DNA of 64,000 nucleotides from Thiomicrorhabdus sp. Kp2 (GCF_000478585.1 NZ_ARWI01000001.1:310001-374000), one strand, 5' to 3'. Counted from the stretch's first letter, positions 28,962-37,015 are shown. The notes: generated from the sequence alone by a model not told the origin. A program made the numbers and translations.

Positions 28962-29354
28962 ATGTATAGCCATCCTGGTAATCGGCCACGTTTTTTAAGT
29001 TTGATCGCTTTTCGTTTTCCGCTAAACGCTAAACTATCTGCCCTTCATCGTATTACAGGTTTGCTACTTATCATTTGTCTTTTGGGTTATTTGGCTCTCT
29101 TGCATTTAATCCTATTTCATCCCCAAGTGACTCTAGAAGACTCTGCCAACCACTGGGTTCATAATTTACTCTATAGTGGTTTTTGGTCAACATTGAGCTT
29201 TCATTGGCTAACGGGCTTACGACATCTGTTAGCCGAACATTTTATTGAAGAAAAGCATTATCGATTATTGAATAGTAAAGCCGTGAGTTATGCCCTTATT
29301 TTGTTATGGCTATTAATCACAGTTTTCATACTTTACCAGGCCTGGTGGAATTAA
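28962..29354 (+). CDS. sdhC: Succinate dehydrogenase cytochrome b556 subunit
   Basis: 130 residues with three membrane helices. RPRFLSLIAFRFPLNAKLSALHRITG matches the SdhC quinone-site/haem start (S-x-x-HRxTG), and HWLTGLRHLLAEH carries the haem-ligand histidine region. I start at the ATG at 28962 (GAGG seven bases upstream); a TTG one codon earlier is also in frame. The last codons, YQAWWN, contain an exact palindrome copy. Four bases separate it from sdhD. Confidence 0.93.
   Translation: MYSHPGNRPRFLSLIAFRFPLNAKLSALHRITGLLLIICLLGYLALLHLILFHPQVTLEDSANHWVHNLLYSGFWSTLSFHWLTGLRHLLAEHFIEEKHYRLLNSKAVSYALILLWLLITVFILYQAWWN
29335..29346. repeat. ACCAGGCCTGGT palindrome, copy 7
   Basis: Exact 12-mer at the 3' end of sdhC, read as Q-A-W. 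Confidence 0.9.
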
Positions 29355-29358
29355 CTTT

Positions 29359-29718
29359 ATGAAGAATTTACGTGTACTTCGCCAGCCAATTACAGGCATT
29401 AAAGCGCATAAATGGCAACGAATCAGCGCCATATACCTAATGTTATTTACCCCCTACCTGGCCTGGCAAGTTCATAATGTGGCAATAGAGCAAAACCTCA
29501 ACTTAACCCTTTTTATTCAACAACTTTTTACCCCTCTCTTTTTATTCTTGAGTCTGATTAGTATCGCACTCTTATTAGTACATGCCTGGGTTGGTATTCG
29601 AGATATTATGATTGACTACCTACCTCAAAAACGTGTCTCTATTTGGCTTAACCTATATGCACTTTTCTTACTCTTAATTATTGTAGATTTAACCTTTTTA
29701 GCCATTAAACTAAGTTAA
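29359..29718 (+). CDS. sdhD: Succinate dehydrogenase membrane anchor subunit
   Basis: 119 residues with three hydrophobic helices (about 20-40, 55-78, 92-116). HAWVGIRDIMIDYL (about 74-87) is the SdhD signature containing the haem-b ligand His and the quinone-site Asp-Tyr. Four bases after sdhC and 28 before sdhA. Confidence 0.92.
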   Translation: MKNLRVLRQPITGIKAHKWQRISAIYLMLFTPYLAWQVHNVAIEQNLNLTLFIQQLFTPLFLFLSLISIALLLVHAWVGIRDIMIDYLPQKRVSIWLNLYALFLLLIIVDLTFLAIKLS

Positions 29719-29746
29719 AAACCCCTACGGTGAAATGTAAACATTT

Positions 29747-31561
29747 ATGACAAACCAATCAATCGAATACAATAAACTTCCCCATCAGGCTTTTGACGCT
29801 TTGATTATTGGTGCTGGTGGCGCAGGATTAAGAGCCGCTTTGCAACTGGTTGAATCAGGGCATAAAGTCGCCGTTGTTTCCAAAGTTTTTCCTACCCGCT
29901 CTCATACTGTGGCCGCTCAAGGTGGAATAAACGCCGCCCTAGGCAATGTCACTCCTGATAATTGGCAATGGCACATGTATGACACCATTAAAGGCAGTGA
30001 CTACTTAGGTGACCAAGACGCCATTGAATTTATGTGTCAAGAAGCGGCTGAAATAGTTCGAGAGCTCGAACATTTTGGCGTGCCCTTTTCTCGGCTCGAC
30101 AATGGCAAAATCTACCAGCGAGCGTTTGGTGGTCAAAGTCAAAATTTCGGTCAAGAACAAGCCTACCGAACCTGCGCCGCAGCGGATAGAACTGGACACG
30201 CAATCCTGCACTCACTCTATCAACAAAACATTCGCCAAGGCACCACCGTCTTTGATGAATATTATGCGATTGATTTACTTAAAGACACTGAAGGGGCTGT
30301 GTGTGGCGTCGTCGTCATGAACATCCATAATGGCGAATACCAATTACTGCAAAGCTCTCATACTCTGCTTGCAACAGGGGGTGCAGGCCAAGTGTTTAGA
30401 ACCAATACCAATGCCAGCATTAATACGGGAGATGGTTTGGGGATGGTTTTACGTGCAGGCTATCCACTTCAAGACATGGAGTTTTGGCAATTTCATCCAA
30501 CTGGCGTCGCTGGCAAAGGCATGTTGATTTCTGAAGCGGCCCGAGGTGAAGGCGGTGTACTTAGAAATTCATTGGGTGAAGCCTTTATGGAAAAATATGC
30601 ACCTCATGTTAAAGACTTAGCCTCTCGTGACGTAGTCTCTAGAGCCATTGCCATGGAAGTCAATGAAGGCCGTGGTTGTGGCCCAAATAAAGACTACATT
30701 CTATTAGATTTAACCCATTTGGATGACGTCATTATCAAAGAACGACTGCCTGGCATTCGGGATATTAGCATGACTTTTATGGGAATCGACCCTGTAGAAC
30801 AGGCGGTGCCGATATTCCCCACGTGTCACTATATGATGGGCGGAATTCCCACCAATTTAAACGGCCAAGTCATTACGCAAAAAATTGATAAAAGCTCACA
30901 AGTGGTAACAGGTCTGTACGCCGTAGGTGAATGTGCTTGTGTATCGGTTCATGGTGCTAACAGATTAGGTGGTAATTCATTATTAGATATTGTAGTTTTT
31001 GGACGAAAAGCCGCACAAACCATTTCAGAGCACATTCATCACACACAAAATAGTCCCTCCTCGCATGAACCACATCAACTGGATACAACATTTATTAACG
31101 CGATTTTCAAACGAATTAACCGTTGGACACAGATTGAAAAACCGAATACCTCTGACAGTATCAATCAGATAAAACAAGACTTGCAAAAAATCATGGAACA
31201 AGGCTGTGGTGTCTTTCGAAAACAAAAAACCATGCAACAAGCTTTAGACAAACTCCCTGCCATAGAAGCTCGATTAAAAAACGTTGCCCTAACTGACAAC
31301 AGTAATGTCTTCAATTTAGAACGTTTGGCCGCATTTGAACTTGAGAACCTAGTCGGCATTGCCTATGCCACGGTAGTATCGGCTTTAGCTCGTGAAGAAA
31401 GCCGTGGCGCACACTCTCGCGTTGACTATCAAGAACGAGATGACCAGGCCTGGTTAAAACACAGTTTATATTTTCATCAAACACACAGCCTAAGTTATAA
31501 ACCAGTCAATCTATCGCCAAAAACGCACACTACCTTTACACCTAAAGCCCGTGTTTACTAA
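29747..31561 (+). CDS. sdhA: Succinate dehydrogenase flavoprotein subunit
   Basis: 604 residues. FAD is bound through the N-terminal Rossmann motif GAGGAGLRAAL and covalently through the histidine of RSHTVAAQGGINAALGN. Catalytic segments EFWQFHPTG, a substrate-binding ARGEGG and HGANRLGGNSLLDIVVFGR are intact. The C-terminal domain ends SRGAHSRVDYQERDDQAWL, where the DQAWL codons hold a palindrome copy. Oxidises succinate to fumarate in the TCA cycle and respiratory chain, in the complex with SdhBCD; SdhE downstream would insert the flavin. Confidence 0.97.
   Translation: MTNQSIEYNKLPHQAFDALIIGAGGAGLRAALQLVESGHKVAVVSKVFPTRSHTVAAQGGINAALGNVTPDNWQWHMYDTIKGSDYLGDQDAIEFMCQEAAEIVRELEHFGVPFSRLDNGKIYQRAFGGQSQNFGQEQAYRTCAAADRTGHAILHSLYQQNIRQGTTVFDEYYAIDLLKDTEGAVCGVVVMNIHNGEYQLLQSSHTLLATGGAGQVFRTNTNASINTGDGLGMVLRAGYPLQDMEFWQFHPTGVAGKGMLISEAARGEGGVLRNSLGEAFMEKYAPHVKDLASRDVVSRAIAMEVNEGRGCGPNKDYILLDLTHLDDVIIKERLPGIRDISMTFMGIDPVEQAVPIFPTCHYMMGGIPTNLNGQVITQKIDKSSQVVTGLYAVGECACVSVHGANRLGGNSLLDIVVFGRKAAQTISEHIHHTQNSPSSHEPHQLDTTFINAIFKRINRWTQIEKPNTSDSINQIKQDLQKIMEQGCGVFRKQKTMQQALDKLPAIEARLKNVALTDNSNVFNLERLAAFELENLVGIAYATVVSALAREESRGAHSRVDYQERDDQAWLKHSLYFHQTHSLSYKPVNLSPKTHTTFTPKARVY
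31443..31454. repeat. ACCAGGCCTGGT palindrome, copy 8
   Basis: Exact 12-mer near the 3' end of sdhA, read as D-Q-A-W-L. Confidence 0.9.
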
Positions 31562-31577
31562 GTTTTAAGGAAAGCTC

Positions 31578-32279
31578 ATGCAACTGATTATTAGCCGTTT
31601 TAATCCAGAAACTGACAAAAGGCCTTATGATAAAACTTATAACATTGACGACAGTTTAGTTCCTGATGACCTAATGCTACTCGGTTTATTGCACTTGGTA
31701 CGCCAACAAGACCCTACACTTGGATTTCGTTCTTCTTGTCAAGAAGGCGTGTGCGGTTCGGATGGCATGAACGTCAATGGAAAAAACCACCTAAGCTGTA
31801 TTACACGGGTGTCATCACTTGCACAACCCATTGTGATTAAACCGCTACCAGGCCTGCCGATTATTAAGGATTTAATTATCGACATGAATTTGTTCTATAG
31901 CCAATATCAAAGCGTAAAGCCTTTTTTACAAACAACAGAACTTAACCTTGAACATGAGCATCTACAATCGCCAGAAGATAGAGCCAAACTTGATGGAAGT
32001 TATGAATGCATTTTATGCGGATGCTGCTCGACAGCCTGTCCCTCCTTTTGGTGGAACCCTAATCAGTTTGCAGGCCCAGCCGCTTTATTAGCTGCACAAC
32101 GTTTTGTGATTGATTCTAGAGATATAAAACATATTGACCGCATCAAACAATTAGACAGCCCAACCAATGTGTTTCGTTGCCGTCATATTCAGAATTGTAC
32201 CGACGCTTGCCCTAAAGGCTTAAACCCGAGTCGAGCCATTCAAGAGCTTAAATCGATTATGGTTAAAAAGCTTTATTAA
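31578..32279 (+). CDS. sdhB: Succinate dehydrogenase iron-sulfur subunit
   Basis: 233 residues. Three cluster motifs: the [2Fe-2S] set SCQEGVCGSDGM plus a later Cys (residues about 54-75), the [4Fe-4S] motif CILCGCCSTACP (about 149-160) and the [3Fe-4S] set CRHIQNCTDACPKGL. AAGGAAAG precedes the ATG. Carries electrons from FAD to quinone. Confidence 0.97.
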   Translation: MQLIISRFNPETDKRPYDKTYNIDDSLVPDDLMLLGLLHLVRQQDPTLGFRSSCQEGVCGSDGMNVNGKNHLSCITRVSSLAQPIVIKPLPGLPIIKDLIIDMNLFYSQYQSVKPFLQTTELNLEHEHLQSPEDRAKLDGSYECILCGCCSTACPSFWWNPNQFAGPAALLAAQRFVIDSRDIKHIDRIKQLDSPTNVFRCRHIQNCTDACPKGLNPSRAIQELKSIMVKKLY

Positions 32280-32330
32280 TGCGGTATCAGTTTTATTAAC
32301 TCTAAAATTTAAGGGAAACAAAAAGAGACC

Positions 32331-32690
32331 ATGGATAAAGAAAACCCATCCACAAATAGTCAAACATGGTCATTTAAAGACTGGCAAAAGCGTGCATTAT
32401 TTCTTTGCAAAAGAGGTAATCTAGAAACTGAATTACTTTTAAAAAGCTACATTCATTCTTTAAACGGTACGCTACCTGTTGATATTAAGGGTAATTTAAT
32501 TTTTTCAGAAAAAGATCTTATACAAAAAACTGAACTGATTAACGCTCTTTTTCTTGAGTCTGAACAGAACTTATTTCATTGGTTATTAGAGTCTCAATCG
32601 AGCCTTACCAAGCCCGTCTCCCCTGTTCCACAACGCTATTTGAAACTAATTCAGGAAATAAGGGATAATTATTTGAATTCAAACAACTAA
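32331..32690 (+). CDS. sdhE: SdhE-like FAD assembly factor
   Basis: 119 residues, longer than the usual 80-95 because of N- and C-terminal extensions. The SdhE/YgfY signature RGNLETELLLKSYIH (RGxxExD-LL-x-x-F/Y) is at about 28-42, with Glu in place of Asp, and LFLESEQNLFHWLLE at about 75-89 matches the second conserved segment. The family promotes covalent flavinylation of SdhA, matching its place 51 bases after sdhB. Its 3' end contains the infA promoter. Confidence 0.85.
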   Translation: MDKENPSTNSQTWSFKDWQKRALFLCKRGNLETELLLKSYIHSLNGTLPVDIKGNLIFSEKDLIQKTELINALFLESEQNLFHWLLESQSSLTKPVSPVPQRYLKLIQEIRDNYLNSNN

Positions 32691-32702
32691 ATTTGTTATA
32701 AT
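32673..32702 (+). promoter_or_regulatory. Probable sigma-70 promoter of infA
   Basis: TTGAAT (32673-32678), an 18-base spacer and a perfect TATAAT (32697-32702), 39 bases before the infA ATG, overlapping the end of sdhE. Confidence 0.65.
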
Positions 32703-32741
32703 CCGCGCACAATTTTTTATAGAAAGGATTTAAACAAGCTT

Positions 32742-32960
32742 ATGGCAAAACAAGACGTTATTGAATTCGACGGTGTCGTTCTAGAAACTTTACCGAACAC
32801 GATGTTTAAAGTAGAGTTAGAAAATGGTCACCAAATTTTGGCACACATCTCAGGACGTATGCGTAAAAACTATATCCGAATTCTTGCGGGCGATGCTGTA
32901 AAAGTAGAACTTACTCCATACGACCTCACTAAAGGACGTATTACTTACCGCGGTAAATAA
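32742..32960 (+). CDS. infA: Translation initiation factor IF-1
   Basis: 72 residues, the standard size, one S1-type OB fold. [39 protein letters not shown] and [14 protein letters not shown] are the conserved blocks. It binds the 30S A site and helps IF-2 and IF-3. It has its own promoter and terminator, although it follows the sdh operon. Confidence 0.98.
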   Translation: MAKQDVIEFDGVVLETLPNTMFKVELENGHQILAHISGRMRKNYIRILAGDAVKVELTPYDLTKGRITYRGK

Positions 32961-33001
32961 GCTGGTAAGTTGAGAGAAATTCAAAACCTTTCTAAATAAA
33001 A

Positions 33002-33038
33002 AACCCCTTACTATCATTTGATACTAAGGGGTTTTTTA
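33002..33038 (+). terminator. Terminator of infA
   Basis: AACCCCTTA / TAAGGGGTT stem with an inner TATC/GATA extension, then TTTTTTATT. Confidence 0.9.
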
Positions 33039-33118
33039 TTACTTGAAATCAGGGGCGTATCCATATATGACCCCAATTATTTGGTTTTTATTAAAAAATC
33101 CAGCATTACCAAAATCAC

Positions 33119-33159
33119 AAAACCCGCTTAACAAAACTTGCTAAGTGGGTTCTTTTTTA
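33119..33159. terminator. Second, bidirectional terminator-like hairpin
   Basis: AACCCGCTTA / TAAGTGGGTT (one G-T wobble) followed by CTTTTTTAT on the plus strand and preceded by A-rich DNA, so it could stop transcripts from both sides. Confidence 0.7.
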
Positions 33160-33165
33160 TAAATT

Positions 33166-33177
33166 ACCAGGCCTGGT
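33166..33177. repeat. ACCAGGCCTGGT palindrome, copy 9
   Basis: Exact copy directly after the second hairpin; extended to TTACCAGGCCTGGTAACTT. Confidence 0.9.
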
Positions 33178-33344
33178 AACTTCAAAATAAAAGGGTAGCG
33201 TCCCCTTTTTCACATATTTTAAAAACAATTCTACCAGGCCTGCTATCACTGAAACCAACGAAAACTTAATAACTACAAAATTAAAAAGATAACTTATCCA
33301 CAAAAAACGGCTTTGACCTCTTTTTAGCTTTGACCCCTTTTTAT

Positions 33345-33401
33345 TCACATATTATTGCCAGTGCCGTCAAAAAATACGCCTAATCTAATTACATCTGCCA
33401 T
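33345..33401 (-). pseudogene. Beheaded DUF2235 (Tle-type T6SS phospholipase) gene, first 18 codons only
   Basis: From an ATG at 33401 the frame reads MADVIRLGVFFDGTGNNM and then TGA. FFDGTGNN directly behind a short N-terminus is the start signature of DUF2235 proteins, the alpha/beta-hydrolase domain of type VI secretion lipase effectors (Tle1-like). Nothing of the rest of the domain follows; the sequence breaks into GGTCAAAGC-type debris. The leader before the ATG is the same as that before the paralogue gene ending at 33459. I see no T6SS structural gene in the window. Remnant of an effector gene; confidence rests on one motif plus context. Confidence 0.65.
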
Positions 33402-33458
33402 ATTGCTACCCTCTTTAATCTCTAAATTCTGACTCTATCCCAACAAACTATCAGCTAC

Positions 33459-34325
33459 TTATTCAAACCAACCAGTAAACCAAATTGTTACTTTCTCTTT
33501 AAGCTCTTCCCAAGAAAGTGGTTTTTGTTTTGGCTCTGTCGGCTTGGGTAGGGTTCTAAAATAATCCTGTAATGTCCCTTTGCCCGTATAAGCTTTACTA
33601 CCCTCATCATCGGCAAAAATATTGATCTGAAAAATTTCACTTCTCATTTCATTCACACCAAAATCTGGGTGGGTAACGCGGTTATTTTCGGTGGGTTTAA
33701 TAAACTGGTTTTTACCTTGCCCATCTCTGATTTTCATAAAACAATAAAATCCATCGCCACTTAACCTTGTATAAAATTTCGTCCTACAAAAATAATTGCT
33801 CTCAGTGGCAATACGAAAATACTGTTTATCGGTGAATAATGTGCCTGGCATTAAAGGGTGCCCCCCACTTTTTATGCCCGTCTTATAACCGTAATAAATA
33901 GGCGAAACTTCCTGCTCGGTATCCAAAAGAATATGGGCAGAATAGAGTTCCTTGTCATACTGGCGTCTTAATACCAGCTCAATACGCCTAAATTGATAAC
34001 CGCATTGCCCGTCGGTTTCCTGTTGATAAACCGGGATTTCAATATGATAGTTTTCTTCAGTAATACGATAGCTTTTGCCTGCAAGCATGGGTTTTCGGGT
34101 GGCGGTGCTTGGGTTTTGTTGAGTGCACTCTTTGGCATTGCTGGTACCTTTATAAATCACCGAAAAAGTCGCCTCTAACCGTGGATCTTTTTTACCTTCA
34201 AAAGTGTAAATAACAGGCTCACTGGCAAATAAAGCAATCGGCAACAACACCATCGCGCTCATTAAAAAACCCTTTTTAAAAAACACTGAGCTATCTAATT
34301 TGCCAATTCTAATTTCATTTGCCAT
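33459..34325 (-). CDS. Exported protein of unknown family, paralogue 2 (candidate Tle immunity protein)
   Basis: 288 residues. A hydrophobic segment FLMSAMVLLPIALFA preceded by KK (residues about 17-34) looks like a signal peptide ending before SEPVIYTFEGKKDPR; the mature part has several cysteines (CTQQ, CGYQ, CRTK, CFMK) that may pair in the periplasm. The first eight codons (MANEIRIG) match the start of the DUF2235 remnant (MADVIRLG), so the 5' end seems borrowed from an effector gene. An ATG at residue 22 (34262) with AGGG upstream may be the original start. About 300 bases in the middle are almost identical to the neighbour gene. Periplasmic, duplicated immunity genes are typical of Tle effectors; the assignment is inference. 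Confidence 0.6.
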   Translation of the reverse strand: MANEIRIGKLDSSVFFKKGFLMSAMVLLPIALFASEPVIYTFEGKKDPRLEATFSVIYKGTSNAKECTQQNPSTATRKPMLAGKSYRITEENYHIEIPVYQQETDGQCGYQFRRIELVLRRQYDKELYSAHILLDTEQEVSPIYYGYKTGIKSGGHPLMPGTLFTDKQYFRIATESNYFCRTKFYTRLSGDGFYCFMKIRDGQGKNQFIKPTENNRVTHPDFGVNEMRSEIFQINIFADDEGSKAYTGKGTLQDYFRTLPKPTEPKQKPLSWEELKEKVTIWFTGWFE

Positions 34326-34382
34326 TTTGCTATCCTCTCTAATCTCTAAATTCTGACTTTATCCCAACAAACTATCTGCTAC

Positions 34383-35234
34383 TTATTCAAACCAACTGGT
34401 TACTTTCTCTTTAAGTTCACTCCAAGAAAGTGGTTTTTGTTTCGGTTCTGGGGGTTTGGGTAAAATTTTAAACTCACCGTAAACTATCCCTTTTTCTCTT
34501 TCAGGAGGGTAATAGGCACTACCTTCATCATCTGCCATTATGTTTATTTGAAAAGTTTCGCTTTTCATTTCATTAACCCCAAATTCAGGATGAGTAACCC
34601 GATTATATTTAGTAGGCTTAATAAACTGGTTTTCACCTTCACCATCTCGAATTTTCATATAACAATAAAAGTCAGTACCAAGCCTCTCAAAAAATTTCGT
34701 CCTACAAAAATAATTGCTCTCAGTCGCAATGCGAAAATATTTTTTATCGGTGAATAATGTGCCTGGCATTAAAGGGTGCCCCCCCCCACTTTTTATGCCC
34801 GTCTTATAACCGTAATAAATAGGCGAAACTTCCTGCTCGGTATCCAAAAGAATATGGGCCGAATAGAGTTCCTTGTCATACTGGCGTCTTAATACCAGCT
34901 CAATACGCCTAAATTGATAACCGCATTGCCCGTCGGTTTCCTGTTGATAAACCGGGATTTCAATATGATAGTTTTCTTCAGTAATACGGTAGCTTTTGCC
35001 TGCAAGCATGGGTTTTCGGGTGGCGGTGCTTGGGTTTTGTTGTGTGCACTCTCTTGTGTTACTGGTGCCTTTATAAATCACCGAAAAAATCGCTTGTAGG
35101 CGTGGGTCTTTTTTACCTTCAAAGGTATAAATTACCGGTGCACTGGCAACCGATTCACTGGAAAAAACTGAAAACGGTACATAACAAAATACAAAAACCA
35201 GCAAACTTTGATTTAGCGGTTTATTCTTAAACAT
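34383..35234 (-). CDS. Exported protein of unknown family, paralogue 1 (candidate Tle immunity protein)
   Basis: 283 residues from the ATG at 35234 (an in-frame ATG at 35255 lies inside the upstream gene). Residues 1-28 are a signal peptide (MFKNKPLNQSLLVFVFCYVPFSVFS). The mature protein begins near APVIYTFEGKKDPRLQ and shares the cysteine pattern and C-terminal P-K-P-x-EPKQKPLSW-x-ELKEKVT with the next gene. It contains a run of nine C on the plus strand (G9 in the coding strand, 34779-34787) where the paralogue has six, giving one extra glycine; slippage there would shift the frame. The start overlaps the upstream oxygenase gene by 8 bases. Confidence 0.65.
   Translation of the reverse strand: MFKNKPLNQSLLVFVFCYVPFSVFSSESVASAPVIYTFEGKKDPRLQAIFSVIYKGTSNTRECTQQNPSTATRKPMLAGKSYRITEENYHIEIPVYQQETDGQCGYQFRRIELVLRRQYDKELYSAHILLDTEQEVSPIYYGYKTGIKSGGGHPLMPGTLFTDKKYFRIATESNYFCRTKFFERLGTDFYCYMKIRDGEGENQFIKPTKYNRVTHPEFGVNEMKSETFQINIMADDEGSAYYPPEREKGIVYGEFKILPKPPEPKQKPLSWSELKEKVTSWFE
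34779..34787. repeat. Homopolymer C9 (coding G9) in an exported-protein gene
   Basis: Nine consecutive C on the plus strand. The paralogue has C6 at 33861-33866 in the same place. In a 40% GC genome such a tract is a candidate slipped-strand switch. Confidence 0.9.
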
Positions 35235-35811
35235 AATGCATATAACTCCCAACAATGTATTTTGGATTTTTGCCTTTTACGGCATGGGCTTGGTGCAACC
35301 AGTTCCACATGGGTGGAAATAAAATAAGGCTTCCCTGTTTGGGTTTAACTTTAATATTGAACTGTTTAAAGCTGGTTTCTCCACCTTCAAAATCATCGTT
35401 CAAATAAATATAAAACACTAAAAATCGCCTTGCCGATGCATAATCCGATACATCGACATGTTCGCCAAAGCTATCATTTGCATTGGGTAGGTAGCGTTTC
35501 ATACGAATCGGTTCTAACTTAAATTGTTCTGGCCATTGGTGCGGTTGAATATGATGTTCTTTTTTGTAGGCATTAATGGCTTGTAAAAATAGCGGTTGAA
35601 GTTGTTTTGCTTCTTGCTCAAACGCGTCACTTTCTAAAAAGTTAATTTGGGTGAATTGCATTTTCCAGTCACTGGTTTTATCTTGTTGGTGTTCATCTTT
35701 TTGGCACTGAGGATTAGCTTCAAACTTTTCTATCAAGGCTTTGCAATTCTGTGGCGAGAGCACATTTTCATAAACGGTAATAAAGTTTTGGGCAGAGTCA
35801 TTTTTTGTCAT
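35227..35811 (-). CDS. 2OG-Fe(II) oxygenase (prolyl-4-hydroxylase-like)
   Basis: 194 residues, a single double-stranded beta-helix domain. The iron-binding HxD is in FGEHVDVSDY (about 116-125), the distal histidine in NWLHQAHAV (about 170-178), and a basic residue for 2-oxoglutarate follows in KGKNPKYIVGSY. LNDDFEGGETSF is the usual GGET turn. Its substrate is unknown. It lies 8 bases after the HlyD-like gene and overlaps the first exported paralogue, so the three may share one transcript. Confidence 0.82.
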   Translation of the reverse strand: MTKNDSAQNFITVYENVLSPQNCKALIEKFEANPQCQKDEHQQDKTSDWKMQFTQINFLESDAFEQEAKQLQPLFLQAINAYKKEHHIQPHQWPEQFKLEPIRMKRYLPNANDSFGEHVDVSDYASARRFLVFYIYLNDDFEGGETSFKQFNIKVKPKQGSLILFPPMWNWLHQAHAVKGKNPKYIVGSYMHYV

Positions 35812-35819
35812 GTTGTGCT

Positions 35820-36728
35820 CTACCTTTCTCCAATACTTTCATTTTGATAACGCAGTAAAGGTGTTAATAAGTATTCAATAATACGTCTTTGCCCCGTTTT
35901 AATCTCCGCGGTCACTTGCATGCCGGGTGAAAGATCAACGAGTTTGTTATCGACATAGACATTGTTTTTCTCTATTTTTAAACGCATGGCGTAGACCAGC
36001 CCTAAGTCTTTATTTTCAACAGCATCACGCGAGATATTGCTGATTTTTGCATCAATCACTCCGTATTTAGTGAAGTTAAAGGTGTCGATTTTGACTTCGG
36101 CGTTTAATGCTGACTCTCGGCCTTCATGCACAAAACCAATGTCTTTGTTTAAGAGCATGGCTTCTACTTCTAACTTTTGGTTTTTAGGCACTATGACCAT
36201 AAGCTCTTGGGCGGAGGTGACTACTCCACCGACGGTATTCATGGCGAGTTGTTGTACCGTGCCGTTAATGGGTGATTGAATAACATATTGTTTTAGGCGT
36301 TGTTGGGCTTTAATGTAATCTTGCTCGGCAAGGTCTTTTTGGCGTTGGGTATCTAACAATCGTTGCATTAAGGTTTGCTTGGTGTGGCTACGTAAGCTGG
36401 CTTGTTGCGATTGCATTTGTTTGAGCTGTGCATGAATACTTTGAATTCTTAGAGATTCAATTTTTAGATCTTGGGTTTGTTCTATAAAGTTTTGTTTGAT
36501 TTGTAGAAACTGATCTTCTGAGATAAGGCTTCTATCAAGCAGTTTATGACTGGATTGCAACCGCTTTTGGGTAATGGGTAACACTTTTGATAGTTTGGTT
36601 TCTGAGGCTTTGGCGGATTGAAGAGTTTTGCTTTTGCCCGTTGGCACAAGTTGACCTGTGGCGGTGGCCACAATATTTGCTGGAATAAAACGCTGAAAAA
36701 AAAGCGGAAGTGAAATAATAAGAAACAT
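35820..36728 (-). pseudogene. HlyD-type secretion adaptor, truncated and internally deleted
   Basis: 302 residues against about 400-480 for type I secretion membrane-fusion proteins. The C-terminal half is typical (VIQSPINGTVQQLAMNTVGGVV, the second lipoyl half, and LSPGMQVTAEIKTGQRRIIEYLLTPLLRY, the family end signature), and a coiled coil of about 100 residues precedes it. But the N-terminus has only half a membrane segment before ATATGQLVPTGKSKTLQ, and the first lipoyl half that should follow is missing. An in-frame stop lies four codons before the first ATG. No ATPase or outer-membrane partner is present. It is most likely a decayed gene. Confidence 0.7.
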
Positions 36729-36825
36729 TAACCCATATTAATGCAAAACACATTAATAGGTAAATACTTTTACGTATTTTAATCGTTTTTTAGCATTTCA
36801 CTTTGAATGATTTGAATATCTAAAT

Positions 36826-36857
36826 GAGACCTTTGCTCGAGTCATGGACAAAGGTCT
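36826..36857. repeat. Short inverted repeat resembling fused MITE ends
   Basis: GAGACCTTTGCTCGAG followed after a few bases by CAAAGGTCT; the two halves are complements over 9 bases and resemble the ends of the element at 57760-57920 with the interior lost. Confidence 0.4.
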
Positions 36858-36880
36858 TTAAATTAAGTTCAATCGGTTTT

Positions 36881-36892
36881 ACCAGGCCTGGT
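36881..36892. repeat. ACCAGGCCTGGT palindrome, copy 10
   Basis: Exact copy, extended to TTTTACCAGGCCTGGTAAAA, between the HlyD remnant and clpA. Confidence 0.9.
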
Positions 36893-36904
36893 AAAACCTG
36901 TGAG

Positions 36905-37015
36905 CCATTAATACTTTGTAGGCACAGGGCATGTCCAGTGGCCATTAATACTTTGTAGGCACAGGGCACGTCCTGTGGCCACCAATACTTTGTAAGCACA
37001 GGGCATGTCCTAAAA
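36905..37015. repeat. Three tandem copies of a 37-bp repeat
   Basis: Units at 36905-36941, 36942-36978 and 36979-37015, each CCATTAATACTTTGTAGGCA followed by CAGGGCATGTCCAGTGG with a few changes. Each unit has a small inverted pair (CACAGG / CCTGTG in the middle copy). They fill the 334-base gap downstream of clpA; no gene is seen there. Confidence 0.92.

Larger units (their letters stand above)
32961..33344. other. Intergenic region with two terminators and debris
   Basis: After infA come two hairpins, two palindrome copies (33166-33177 exact; 33233-33242 truncated) and, near 33300-33345, two AAAGAGGTCAAAGC / AAAGGGGTCAAAGC units. A 63-codon open frame on the minus strand (33157-33348) looks like debris, not a gene. 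Confidence 0.6.

Noticed and set aside
33157-33348. 63-codon minus-strand open frame with GTG start
   Set aside because: Contains two copies of the palindrome, low-quality composition, no Shine-Dalgarno and no recognisable motif; looks like debris after the effector break.
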